Shown: positions 16,371 through 23,793 of the stretch, in pieces
Numbering within the stretch: position 1 is the stretch's first letter
How the letters are laid out: every line of letters begins with the position of its first letter
Assembly (NCBI RefSeq): GCF_039595935.1
Contig: NZ_JBCNKR010000006.1
Span: 3,100,632-3,164,631, forward strand
Source of the DNA: Flavobacterium sp.
GTDB taxonomy: Bacteria > Bacteroidota > Bacteroidia > Flavobacteriales > Flavobacteriaceae
DNA length: 64,000 bases
Reading direction: 5' to 3'
Notes under the pieces: model-generated
What the model saw: the letters and a program-made list of their open reading frames with translations, nothing else
Databases searched by the model: none
Told to the model about the DNA's origin: nothing
Translations under genes and position numbers: made by a program

Positions 16371-16467
16371 GTCATTTCGAGGAAGGATAAATCTCGTGAG
16401 AAGCTCGACAAAGATTGGGTTTTCGTTACGGAGTTACTTGCGGAGATTTCTCCTTCGTCGAAATGAC
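16371..16467. repeat. GTCATTTCGA..AAGGA..AAATCTC inverted repeat
   Basis: The outer ten bases GTCATTTCGA (16371-16380) pair with TCGAAATGAC (16458-16467). The pairing continues with few mismatches through GGAAGGA/TCCTTCG and AAATCTC/GAGATTT, giving a stem of about 24 bp around a loop of about 45 bases. It is a dispersed repeat type common in Bacteroidota spacers and lies between convergent genes. Confidence 0.75.
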
Positions 16468-16489
16468 AATATTGTCTAAAAATAGGAAT

Positions 16490-16897
16490 TTAAAGAAATT
16501 TTGCTTTTAATTCCGGAGTAGGAATCATACAGCTTTCTTTTTTGCCGTACCATTTGTAACGATTTTTTGCAATATAGTCGTAAATGTAATTTCGAAGATT
16601 TTCGGGTAAAATTTTAAAAGCTGAAAAAAAGCTATAAACTCCACCTAAATCTTTACCAATTTCTAATACAGCCGAAGATTTGTAATAATAAGCGACTCCC
16701 GGATTATATAGAATAATGCTGTCGATTTTTGTTTGGTCAACACCAATATAATCACAGATTGCTTTTCCCAAATCAGATTGTAATGCTACAAAACGGAAAA
16801 TATCTTTTTTATCATGTTTGATGATAAATTGAACCGCTCCGTTGCATAAATTGCAGACACCATCAAAGAGAATTATTTTTTTGTTTTCGGCAGTCAT
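16490..16897 (-). CDS. DUF393 / DCC-family thiol-disulfide oxidoreductase-like protein
   Basis: A 135-residue protein beginning MTAENKKIILFDGVCNLCNGAVQFIIKHD. The DGVCNLC motif at about residues 11-17 gives the family its name (DxxCxxC) and is a thioredoxin-like redox pair; the C-terminal YxWYGKKESCMIPTPE is also typical. Partners are unknown. The frame continues 12 codons upstream to an ATG, but that stretch (translated IASFLAM) is the intergenic CATTGCGAGGAACGAAGCAA repeat, so I choose 16897, which lies inside the repeat's outer edge. Confidence 0.85.
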   Translation of the reverse strand: MTAENKKIILFDGVCNLCNGAVQFIIKHDKKDIFRFVALQSDLGKAICDYIGVDQTKIDSIILYNPGVAYYYKSSAVLEIGKDLGGVYSFFSAFKILPENLRNYIYDYIAKNRYKWYGKKESCMIPTPELKAKFL

Positions 16898-16982
16898 TGC
16901 GAGGAACGAAGCAATCTGATTTTGAGTTTTCATATGTTATAGTTGTTCATGTTAGTGAGGTTGCTTCGTTCCTCGCAATGAC
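16893..16982. repeat. Gene-less inverted-repeat pair of the CATTGCGAGGAACGAAGCAA family (copies A and B)
   Basis: Copy A (16893-16919, + orientation) and copy B (16956-16982, reversed) share the core TCATTGCGAGGAACGAAGCA as an inverted repeat around a 36-base unrelated loop. The outer edges are identical and the inner six bases differ slightly. It resembles a miniature, non-autonomous version of the repeat pair around the neighbouring GIY-YIG gene. The outer edge of copy A overlaps the DUF393 start. Confidence 0.75.
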
Positions 16983-16996
16983 CTTGCGTGTGTGTC

Positions 16997-17448
16997 TTTG
17001 CGAGGAACGAAGCAATCTCACGATGTTTTTCAATTTGATTTTTATATAATCATTACATCTTCAATTTCTTCAAATAAATCTTTCCAAGTTGGATTCATTG
17101 ATCGAATTAAATTATTTTTTGCCTTCCTAGATCCTGCTTTAATTTGTTTTTCTCTTGTAATAGCATCTTCAATCCATTGGAACTGTTCATAATAAACTAA
17201 AATATTTACATCATAACGAGCTGAAAATGATTTTGGATATTTTTTGTTTTTGTGCTCTAAAATTCTTTTAGGCAGATTTGAGGTTACACCAGTATATACA
17301 ACAGTTTGATATTTATTTGTAATTATATAAACAAATCCAGGTTTCATATTTTAATTGTTAAGACATTAGAGGAAGAAACAATAACTTAATTTGATAAACT
17401 TTTTGTTTATCAATGCTTAGTGTGGTTGCTTCGTTCCTCGCAATGACA
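16997..17448 (-). mobile_element. Candidate mobile unit: GIY-YIG gene between inverted repeats (copies C and D)
   Basis: Copy C (16997-17022, core TTGCGAGGAACGAAGCAATC) and copy D (17421-17448, reversed) enclose a single minus-strand GIY-YIG nuclease gene. Both have the same polarity relative to the enclosed DNA as copies A and B, with the CATTGCGAGG end outside. Size about 450 bases. No transposase other than the GIY-YIG protein is present and I see no clear target-site duplication, so mobility is inferred from layout only. Confidence 0.4.
17042..17347 (-). CDS. GIY-YIG nuclease family protein
   Basis: A 101-residue single-domain GIY-YIG protein. GFVYIITNKYQTVVYTGVTSN carries the paired Tyr residues (VYI and YTG), RILEHK the catalytic Arg, and DAITREKQIK the metal-binding Glu; NPTWKDL closes the domain. 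It resembles the stand-alone bacterial COG2827-type nucleases, which occur in many copies in Bacteroidota genomes and whose role is unclear. The gene is tightly enclosed by inverted repeats of the CATTGCGAGGAACGAAGCAA family, unlike any other gene in the window, hinting that protein and repeat move or act together. Regulation is not visible. Confidence 0.9.
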   Translation of the reverse strand: MKPGFVYIITNKYQTVVYTGVTSNLPKRILEHKNKKYPKSFSARYDVNILVYYEQFQWIEDAITREKQIKAGSRKAKNNLIRSMNPTWKDLFEEIEDVMII

Positions 17449-17645
17449 AAACTAAAAAACAAAAAACTTAAATTGTAATATTTTTACTACTATTTATTTT
17501 TGTTATAAATTTTAAAAGAAGTATAGTTTTTATGAATCAAAATCGGCTTCAATAAATTATTTTTAAACGATTTTTGATTTTTTTACATCTTTGCAGTTGT
17601 AATTTTAAAAATCACCCCTTAAATCGCTTTATTTTAATTTTAGCT

Positions 17646-17662
17646 AAAAAACACTGTTTTTT
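17646..17662 (-). terminator. Possible weak terminator of mutS2
   Basis: AAAAAAC-ACT-GTTTTTT is a 7-bp A/T-rich hairpin about 32-48 bases past the mutS2 stop on the minus strand, with T-rich sequence beyond. Its GC content is low for a terminator, so confidence is modest. The rest of the gap 17449-17693 holds only GACTGAAAACT word repeats and AT-rich sequence. Confidence 0.35.
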
Positions 17663-17664
17663 AA

Positions 17665-17694
17665 GACTGAAAACTGTTACTGAGACTGAAAACT
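17665..17694. repeat. GAGACTGAAAACT word repeat
   Basis: GAGACTGAAAACT at 17682-17694 runs into the mutS2 stop codon, with a second GACTGAAAACTG just before. The identical 13-mer is found at 23600-23612 and at 23781-23793, the latter also abutting a gene's 3' end (porX). Confidence 0.65.
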
Positions 17695-19859
17695 TATTTC
17701 TTAACTGCTTCTACCAATTCCAATTCGTCCAAACTTACTTTCGAAGTAAAAATTCCGTAATTAACAGTTGCTTTATTTTTTTCAATTAAATCAATACTAC
17801 CAACAGATCTTCCGTCGAGCATTCTAACTCTGTCACCAACTTTTAATATTGGTTTCGGTTTTTCTACAACAGGTTTAAGTTTTTTCTCTTTTTTCTCCTG
17901 ACGTATTTCTTCAACTTTTACTTTTACTTCTGCTAGAACTTCTTTTTGTTTTTCAACTTTGGCTTTAACTTCTTTAGGAGTTGCTTTTTTACGCTTAGAA
18001 TTTTCAATTTCAACAATTTTCAAAAATTCACCAATAAGTTCTTTTTTGTTTTTGTTGTTAAAATATTTCTCAGCAATATCATCGATTTTTTGACCTATGT
18101 AAATGATTTTCTGATTGCTGTCATACAATTCCTGATAACTTTCCAGTTTCTGCTGAATTCTGGTATTGATGTTTTCCATCTTTTTGCTTTCCTCGCGCGC
18201 ACGAGTTTCTTCTTCTTTTAAATTAAGAGAAGTTTTTTCAAGCTTCGATCTTTCTTTTTGAAGATTGGCAATAGTTTTATCAAAACGAACTTTTCCAACT
18301 TCGATTTTCTTTTTCGCACGATTAATCAATCCAAACGGAATACCATTTTTTTGTGCCACTTCAAATGTAAACGAACTACCCGCCTGACCAAGAGCCAATT
18401 TGTACATTGGTTCTAAAGATTTTTCGTCAAACATCATATTCGCATTTGTTGCATGAGGTAACTCGTTTGCCAGAATTTTTAGGTTGGCATAATGCGTTGT
18501 AATAATTCCGAAAGCTTCACGATAGTAAAATTCTTCAAGGAATATTTCTGCCAAAGCTCCACCTAGTTCAGGATCTGAACCTGTACCAAACTCGTCAATT
18601 AAAAACATGGTTTTCTTGTTGCATTTTTTCAAGAAATAATTCATGTTTTTTAAACGATATGAATATGTACTTAAATGATTTTCAATAGATTGATTGTCTC
18701 CAATGTCAGTTAAAATTCTGTCAAACAAGAAAGTTTCACTTCGCTCATGAACAGGAATTAAAATTCCGGCTTGCAGCATTAATTGTAATAAACCAACTGT
18801 TTTTAACGAAATGGTTTTTCCTCCGGCATTCGGTCCGGAAATTACAATAATTCTGTTTTCTTGTTTTAGTTCAATAGTCTGCGGATGCGTAACTTCTTGT
18901 TTTTGTTTATTGTTCAAATACAAAATTGGGTGATACGCTTCTCTAAAAAATAATCGGCGTTCTTCTGTAATTGTCGGCAAAATTCCGTTTATGCGATTTG
19001 CATATTTAGCTTTTCCGGCAACGACATCAATGTCACTTAAAAAATCCTGATATTCAATAAGTAAAGGTAAAAATGGTCGAACAGCATTTGAAAGCTGTTT
19101 TAAAATTCTTGTAATTTCTTCCTTTTCTTCATATTCAAGATTTGCCAGTTCGCGAGAATATTTTAAAGTAGCTTCGGGCTCAATGTAAGCAATGCTTCCT
19201 GTTTTTGAACTTCCTAAAATGGAACCTTTTACTTTTCTGCGGTACATGGCTAAAACGGCCAAAACTCTTCGGTTTTGAACAAAACTTTCTTTAATATCGT
19301 CAAGATATCCTAAGCTATTATATTGTGTAAGAGCAACTCCAAAACTTTGGTTTACTTTTCCGCGAACCAAATTCATGTTTTGGCGAATGCTCAAAAGAGC
19401 AGGCGAGGCGTTGTCTTTAATTTCACCATATTTATCTACAATCGCATCAATTAAAGTGACAATTTCTTTTGTATATTCTACTCTCGACGCTCTTGCATTT
19501 AGATTTGGATAATAATCGTCAAACTTTTTAAGGAAAGTCAAAAGTACATTTGTAGTAGAAGAAAGTGTAGAAATTTTTCTAAAACTTCCTACTTCAAGAA
19601 AACTGTCTTCAATTGCTAAAAACTTAATTTCATGCGAAATAGCATCAAAACCATGATTTGGAATTGCGTTGTTATTTTGGAAAGAAGACACATATTCAGA
19701 TGTCTGCATTAAAGCCGACATTAGTTCTTCTTTGTCTCTAAATGGTTTTATTTGTAAAGCTTTTTCTTTTCCAATATCGGTGTTGCAGCCATCAGAGATG
19801 GTTTCAAGAACAGTTGGAAATTGTAAGTCTTGTAATGTTTTATCGGTAATACTAATCAT
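17694..19859 (-). CDS. mutS2: MutS2-family ATPase lacking the Smr nuclease domain
   Basis: A 721-residue protein with the MutS2 layout: N-terminal core helical region (FPTVLETISDGCNTDIGKEKAL), clamp helices, and the ABC-type MutS ATPase with GPNAGGKTISLKT (Walker A), TDIGDNQSIENHLSTYS and FLIDEFGTGSDPELGGALAE (Walker B) and THYANLK. A long charged coiled coil follows and then a small KOW-like beta domain (VGDRVRMLDGRSVGSIDLI). Many MutS2 proteins end in an Smr endonuclease domain; here the sequence stops without it, as I recall being common in Flavobacteria. Known roles are suppression of recombination and rescue of collided ribosomes; without Smr, cleavage would need a partner. Confidence 0.9.
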   Translation of the reverse strand: MISITDKTLQDLQFPTVLETISDGCNTDIGKEKALQIKPFRDKEELMSALMQTSEYVSSFQNNNAIPNHGFDAISHEIKFLAIEDSFLEVGSFRKISTLSSTTNVLLTFLKKFDDYYPNLNARASRVEYTKEIVTLIDAIVDKYGEIKDNASPALLSIRQNMNLVRGKVNQSFGVALTQYNSLGYLDDIKESFVQNRRVLAVLAMYRRKVKGSILGSSKTGSIAYIEPEATLKYSRELANLEYEEKEEITRILKQLSNAVRPFLPLLIEYQDFLSDIDVVAGKAKYANRINGILPTITEERRLFFREAYHPILYLNNKQKQEVTHPQTIELKQENRIIVISGPNAGGKTISLKTVGLLQLMLQAGILIPVHERSETFLFDRILTDIGDNQSIENHLSTYSYRLKNMNYFLKKCNKKTMFLIDEFGTGSDPELGGALAEIFLEEFYYREAFGIITTHYANLKILANELPHATNANMMFDEKSLEPMYKLALGQAGSSFTFEVAQKNGIPFGLINRAKKKIEVGKVRFDKTIANLQKERSKLEKTSLNLKEEETRAREESKKMENINTRIQQKLESYQELYDSNQKIIYIGQKIDDIAEKYFNNKNKKELIGEFLKIVEIENSKRKKATPKEVKAKVEKQKEVLAEVKVKVEEIRQEKKEKKLKPVVEKPKPILKVGDRVRMLDGRSVGSIDLIEKNKATVNYGIFTSKVSLDELELVEAVKK

Positions 19860-19992
19860 TTAATTTCTTTAAGAAAGTACAGGCAAAAATACGAAAATGT
19901 ATAATTGAACACTGTAAAGTTTTAATCTAATTTTATTGTTTGTTAAAGTATGATTTTACTTAAAATTTTCTGAAATTCGCAAAAAAAAAGAC

Positions 19993-20658
19993 ATGGACGT
20001 AAAAATGCATTCTTCATGGAAGCCAGTTTTGAAAGAAGAATTTGAAAAGCCTTATTTCGACGAGTTAATTAATTTTGTAAAATCAGAATATGCTTCTAAG
20101 GTTTGTTATCCTAAAGGAAGCCAGATTTTTTCAGCTTTTGATCATTGTCATTTTGATCAGGTTAAAGTGGTTATCATTGGTCAGGATCCGTATCATGGTC
20201 CAAATCAGGCCAATGGTTTATGTTTTTCAGTTAATGATGGGATTCCGTTCCCGCCTTCGTTATATAATATTTTCAAAGAAATAGAAACCGATCTTGGTAA
20301 GCCGCTTCCGCCAACCGGAAATTTAGAACGCTGGGCAGATCAGGGTGTTTTTCTTTTAAATGCTGCTTTAACGGTTAGACAATCTGAAGCTGGAAGTCAT
20401 CAGGGAAAAGGCTGGGAAAAATTCACCGATGCTGTTATCAAACAAATTTCTGCCGAAAAAGAAAATGTTGTTTTCTTGCTTTGGGGCGGTTTTGCTCAAA
20501 AGAAAGCGGCATTGATCGATTCTTCAAAACATCATATTTTAAAATCAGGTCATCCTTCTCCTTTAAGTGCGAATAGAGGTTTTTGGTTTGGAAATAAGCA
20601 TTTTAGCCAAACAAATGCTTTCCTGAAATCAAAAGGACTTAAAGAAATTGAGTGGTAA
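19993..20658 (+). CDS. ung: Uracil-DNA glycosylase
   Basis: A 221-residue family-1 UDG. The water-activating loop GQDPYHGPNQANGLCFSV near residues 61-78 contains the catalytic Asp; LLNAALTVRQSEAGSHQGKGWEKFTDAV and LLWGGFAQKK follow; and HPSPLSANRGFWFGNKHFSQTN carries the catalytic His and minor-groove loop. It removes uracil from DNA at the start of base excision repair. Length is typical. It is divergent from mutS2 across about 130 bases; an A9 run lies just before the ATG. Confidence 0.97.
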   Translation: MDVKMHSSWKPVLKEEFEKPYFDELINFVKSEYASKVCYPKGSQIFSAFDHCHFDQVKVVIIGQDPYHGPNQANGLCFSVNDGIPFPPSLYNIFKEIETDLGKPLPPTGNLERWADQGVFLLNAALTVRQSEAGSHQGKGWEKFTDAVIKQISAEKENVVFLLWGGFAQKKAALIDSSKHHILKSGHPSPLSANRGFWFGNKHFSQTNAFLKSKGLKEIEW

Positions 20659-20682
20659 TACAAAATCAGGTTCTATTTTATT

Positions 20683-21342
20683 CTAATAATTTAGAACCTC
20701 AAATTTGTTATCTCCAATTTTAAAAATACTTGGATCTACTGTGCAATCCTGAAGGATTTTTAGATTTTCTTCTAAACTAAGACCGTACTTAAAATATATT
20801 CCGTCAAATTTTACTTTGCTGATATTGGCTTCAAACGAATGTTTGAATTCATAATCGCCATAATACGTTCGGGCAATTTTGCCAGTCCAGGAAATTTCGA
20901 AAGTATTATCAGCATTTCTGTCTAAAACTATTTTATGGTCGCAGCAGCTGTCATGTCCTAATAAATAGATATAAAAAGCTAAATCCTGAAAATCGAAATT
21001 ATCTTCTAAAGGAAATTTATCAGCAGTTAGAATTCCATGATTAAATTTAGAAAAATCAAATTTATTCTCCGGAGTTCCCATCACGATTCCGCCTGAATGC
21101 CATTCGGTTGAGGATAAAATACAATTGTGATAATTTCCCCAAACTATTTTTGCTTTCCAATCTGACTCAACATCTTCATCATCATCAGAATCATCTTCGG
21201 CATAATAAGAATCGGTTATCAGGTGAAAATCAAATAATAATCCTCTTTCAGGATCGACTCTTGCACTCCAAACAAATTCTTCTAAAGTATGACCCAGCGG
21301 GTATGGATTATCATAAAAGAAGATTCTATTGGTTTTGCTCAT
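20683..21342 (-). CDS. Protein of unknown function, acidic, 219 residues
   Basis: I do not recognise a family. It has no signal peptide or membrane segment and is strongly acidic, with a run of Asp/Glu near residues 49-58. Aromatic residues are frequent (HDSCCDHKIV, FEISWTGKIARTYYGDYEF). Two adjacent Cys at about residues 145-146 are notable. The gene converges with ung (24 bases apart) and lies 22 bases downstream of the DUF4258 gene, so it is probably the distal member of that transcript. Confidence 0.7.
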   Translation of the reverse strand: MSKTNRIFFYDNPYPLGHTLEEFVWSARVDPERGLLFDFHLITDSYYAEDDSDDDEDVESDWKAKIVWGNYHNCILSSTEWHSGGIVMGTPENKFDFSKFNHGILTADKFPLEDNFDFQDLAFYIYLLGHDSCCDHKIVLDRNADNTFEISWTGKIARTYYGDYEFKHSFEANISKVKFDGIYFKYGLSLEENLKILQDCTVDPSIFKIGDNKFEVLNY

Positions 21343-21364
21343 GAGCCAAAAAATAAATTAGGAA

Positions 21365-21739
21365 TTATTTTTTAATGATTTCTTCTAAAACAGCTTTGTC
21401 TTCGTAATTCACTACTTTAAGTGTAATTTCTTGGTTTTTAACTGTTTTTCCTTCAATTGTGTACAATTTCCCTTTTTTGTACGGAATATTGCTTTGGTCA
21501 AAATCAACATCACCGTATGTTAAAGTATTTTTTACATCAGCCGTATCAACCCATTTTTCATTTAAGGTCTGAACAGCTTTGTCAGAATATTGAAAAGGTT
21601 TAGTTCTTAGATTGTTTAAAACTCGGGCATTCGGAAAATAATTGCAGCGGGTATCTTTACCAATAAAAAATCCAGAAACAATAAAACATCCCATTACGAG
21701 ACCAATCAAATAATATGCAAAACGATGTACGAACTTCAT
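21365..21739 (-). CDS. DUF4258 domain protein with one membrane segment
   Basis: A 124-residue protein starting MKFVHRFAYYLIGLVMGCFIVSGFFIG, a single N-terminal transmembrane anchor, followed by a small domain (NARVLNNLRTKPFQYSDKAVQTL...KNTLTYGDVDFDQSNIPYKKGKLYTIEG) of the DUF4258 type. A nearby upstream ATG (21757) lies inside an exact -7 promoter element, so 21739 is the start. Its position just after ald is, from memory, a conserved arrangement in Flavobacteriaceae. Function unknown. Confidence 0.8.
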   Translation of the reverse strand: MKFVHRFAYYLIGLVMGCFIVSGFFIGKDTRCNYFPNARVLNNLRTKPFQYSDKAVQTLNEKWVDTADVKNTLTYGDVDFDQSNIPYKKGKLYTIEGKTVKNQEITLKVVNYEDKAVLEEIIKK

Positions 21740-21753
21740 GAAATAAAATTTTT

Positions 21754-21762
21754 GCAAAGGTA
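21754..21762 (-). promoter_or_regulatory. -7 promoter element of the DUF4258 gene
   Basis: TACCTTTGC on the minus strand is an exact TAnnTTTGC match ending 14 bases before the ATG at 21739. A TTG lies 21 bases further upstream, close to the usual -33 spacing. It decides the start codon. Confidence 0.65.
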
Positions 21763-21775
21763 CATTAAAGTTCCT

Positions 21776-22974
21776 TTAAAATACAAGTAAATTAATATCG
21801 TTGTCTGGCAGGTCAAACCAGTCGCCAATAGCCTTGTTTGTTAGAATTCCATGATACAGATAAATTCCGTTTTTAAGCCCTTTATTACATCTGATAGCGC
21901 TTTCTAAACCACCATCTTCGGCTATCTGATGCAGGTAAGGTGTTAAGATGTTACTTATTGATAATGAGGCTGTTTTAGAATAACGTGAAGGAATATTTGG
22001 CACACAATAGTGCAAAACATTATTTTTTATGAATGTCGGTTTTTCGTGAGTTGTAACTTCAGAACTTTCAAAACATCCGCCGGTATCGATACTTACATCT
22101 ACAATTACGGCGCCTTTTTTCATGTGTTCAACCATGGTTTCAGTAACCACAATTGGACAGCGTTCTTTTCCTCGCATTGCACCAATCGCAACATCACAAC
22201 GTCTTAAAGCTTTTAATAAAGCTTTTTGCTGTATGGTTGATGTGAAAATTCGTTGGTTTAAATTGTTTTGTAAACGACGAAGTTTTGTAATCGAATTGTC
22301 GAATACTTTCACGTTTGCTCCCAGACCAATTGCGGTTTTTGCAGCAAATTCGCCAACAGTTCCGGCACCCAAAATTACAACTTCGGTAGGAGGAACTCCG
22401 GTAATGTTTCCAAATAAAAGTCCTTTTCCAAATTCGTCAGTAATCATTAATTCTGCAGCAATAAGGATAGAAGCAGTTCCGGCAATTTCACTAAGGGATT
22501 TTACAGCAGGATAAGATCCGTCTTCGTCTTTAATATATTCAAAAGCCAAAGCTGTGATCTTTTTTTGTGCTAAAGCTTCGAAGTATTCTCTTTTTTTGTT
22601 TTTAATTGAATAGCAGAAATAATAACCGTTTCAGGATTTATCATTTCAATTTCGGCCAATGTAGGCGGCTCAACTTTTAATAAAAATGGACATCCAAAAA
22701 CTCTTTTGGTGTCTTTTGTAATTTCTGCACCGGCATCTGCATATTCCTTATCGGTATAACTCGAACTTTCTCCAGCTCCAGATTCGATCATCACGCGATG
22801 ACCTTCGTATGTCAGAGAATTTACGGCATCTGGCGTTAAACAGATACGACGTTCCTGATAACTTGTTTCTTTAGGAATTCCTATGAAAAGTTCTCTTTTA
22901 AAACGACCAACCTCAAGTTTTTCTTCTTGTGGTATTAATTGTTGTTTTGTAAATGGAGTTAAGGTAATTGACAT
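21776..22974 (-). pseudogene. ald: Alanine dehydrogenase, split by a one-base frameshift
   Basis: Two adjacent frames together spell one alanine dehydrogenase. The N-terminal part (22570-22974) has IGIPKETSYQERRICLTPDAV and GAGESSSYTDKEYADAGAEI. The C-terminal part (21776-22549) has the Rossmann motif VVILGAGTVGEFAAKTA and VDVSIDTGGCFESS. The break is in a seven-base run (T7 at 22591-22597, A7 in the mRNA). One more A would give KTKKREYFEALAQKKITALAFEYIKDEDG, fully joining both parts into 399 residues. The total is one base short of a multiple of three. The enzyme would convert alanine and pyruvate with NAD. Sequencing error, true inactivation or slippage are all possible. Confidence 0.85.
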
Positions 22975-23140
22975 GGACTGTGCAAAAAATTAAGGGTACA
23001 AATTACGTAAAAAGTTTTAAAATTAATGCAAAAATTCTGCTAATACTAAAGCTCTAATGTTAAGTTATTTTTCGTTTCTCTTGGTGTAAATTTTTACCAC
23101 AAAGATTCACAAAAAAATCACAGAGGTTCACAGAGTTTTT

Positions 23141-23548
23141 TTAAGCTAATTTTAATTCTCTTTTTCCATCCGCCAATAATTCAATTGTAATAGTTGAAGT
23201 ATCTTCCGGAAGTAAACTTGCAATTTTTTCAGACCATTCAATAAAACACCAGTTTCCGGAATATAAATAATCATCCACACCCATATCAAGCGCTTCTGTT
23301 TCTTTATTTAATCTATAGAAATCAAAATGATAAACAGTTTGATTATTAGAAGTATAATATTCATTTACCAATGAAAAAGTTGGACTGCTGGTTGCGTCTT
23401 CAACTCCTAAATTTTTGCATAATTGTTTAATGAGAGTGGTTTTTCCAACACCCATTTCGCCGTTAAAAAGAATGATTTTTTTAGGATTTGAATCTAAAAT
23501 TTGCTGGGCAACTTCCTTTATTTGATCTAATGAAAAAACGATGTTCAT
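23141..23548 (-). CDS. tsaE: tRNA t6A biosynthesis ATPase TsaE
   Basis: A 135-residue P-loop ATPase: GEMGVGKTTLIKQLCKNLG (Walker A, near residues 29-47), SSPTFSLVNEYY and HFDFYRL (the family's switch region) and FIEWSEKIASLLP. TsaE regulates the TsaB-TsaD complex that transfers threonylcarbamoyl to A37 of ANN-decoding tRNAs. Length is typical. It lies between ald and porX on the same strand, with word-repeat spacers on both sides (166 and 245 bases). Confidence 0.93.
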   Translation of the reverse strand: MNIVFSLDQIKEVAQQILDSNPKKIILFNGEMGVGKTTLIKQLCKNLGVEDATSSPTFSLVNEYYTSNNQTVYHFDFYRLNKETEALDMGVDDYLYSGNWCFIEWSEKIASLLPEDTSTITIELLADGKRELKLA

Positions 23549-23574
23549 TGTGTTTTTATTTATCTATAAGTCTC

Positions 23575-23618
23575 AGTCGCGGTTTTCAGTTTCCAGACTG
23601 AGACTGAAAACTGCGACT
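23575..23618. repeat. Interleaved inverted repeats, GACTGAAAACT word family
   Basis: AGTCGCGGTTTTCAGT (23575-23590) pairs with 23603-23618 at 15 of 16 positions (loop 12), and AGTCTCAG (23569-23576) pairs perfectly with CTGAGACT (23598-23605), crossing the first stem. It lies upstream of tsaE. Confidence 0.75.
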
Positions 23619-23666
23619 GAAAACTTTTTGTTTATTCAATTGTCTTCCGCGAAAGCGAAATTATTT

Positions 23667-23735
23667 TTTTGCCACAGATTAAAGGATTTTAAAGAATTTT
23701 TTAATCTGTGTTAATCTTTTTAATCTGTGGCAAAA
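23667..23735. repeat. CCACAGATTAAA inverted repeat
   Basis: The 17 bases 23667-23683 (TTTTGCCACAGATTAAA) pair perfectly with 23719-23735. A third partial copy (TTAATCTGTGTTAATC) lies in the loop. Related words occur in the hisC-hisB spacer. No gene is seen in the gap 23549-23793. Confidence 0.8.
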
Positions 23736-23793
23736 TCTATTTTTAAATCAATTTCAAGTACTCACTGTAAACTGAAAACCGAGACTGAAAACT

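Noticed and set aside
16992..17192. Open frame on + beginning MSLRGTKQSH
   Set aside because: It is the translation of the CATTGCGAGGAACGAAGCAA repeat followed by the antisense of the GIY-YIG gene.
17574..17789. Phe-rich + strand frame before and over mutS2
   Set aside because: Low-complexity AT-rich spacer plus antisense of mutS2; no start context.
23570..23735. CRISPR-like short repeats
   Set aside because: The repeats are inverted, not regularly spaced direct repeats, and there are no cas genes.
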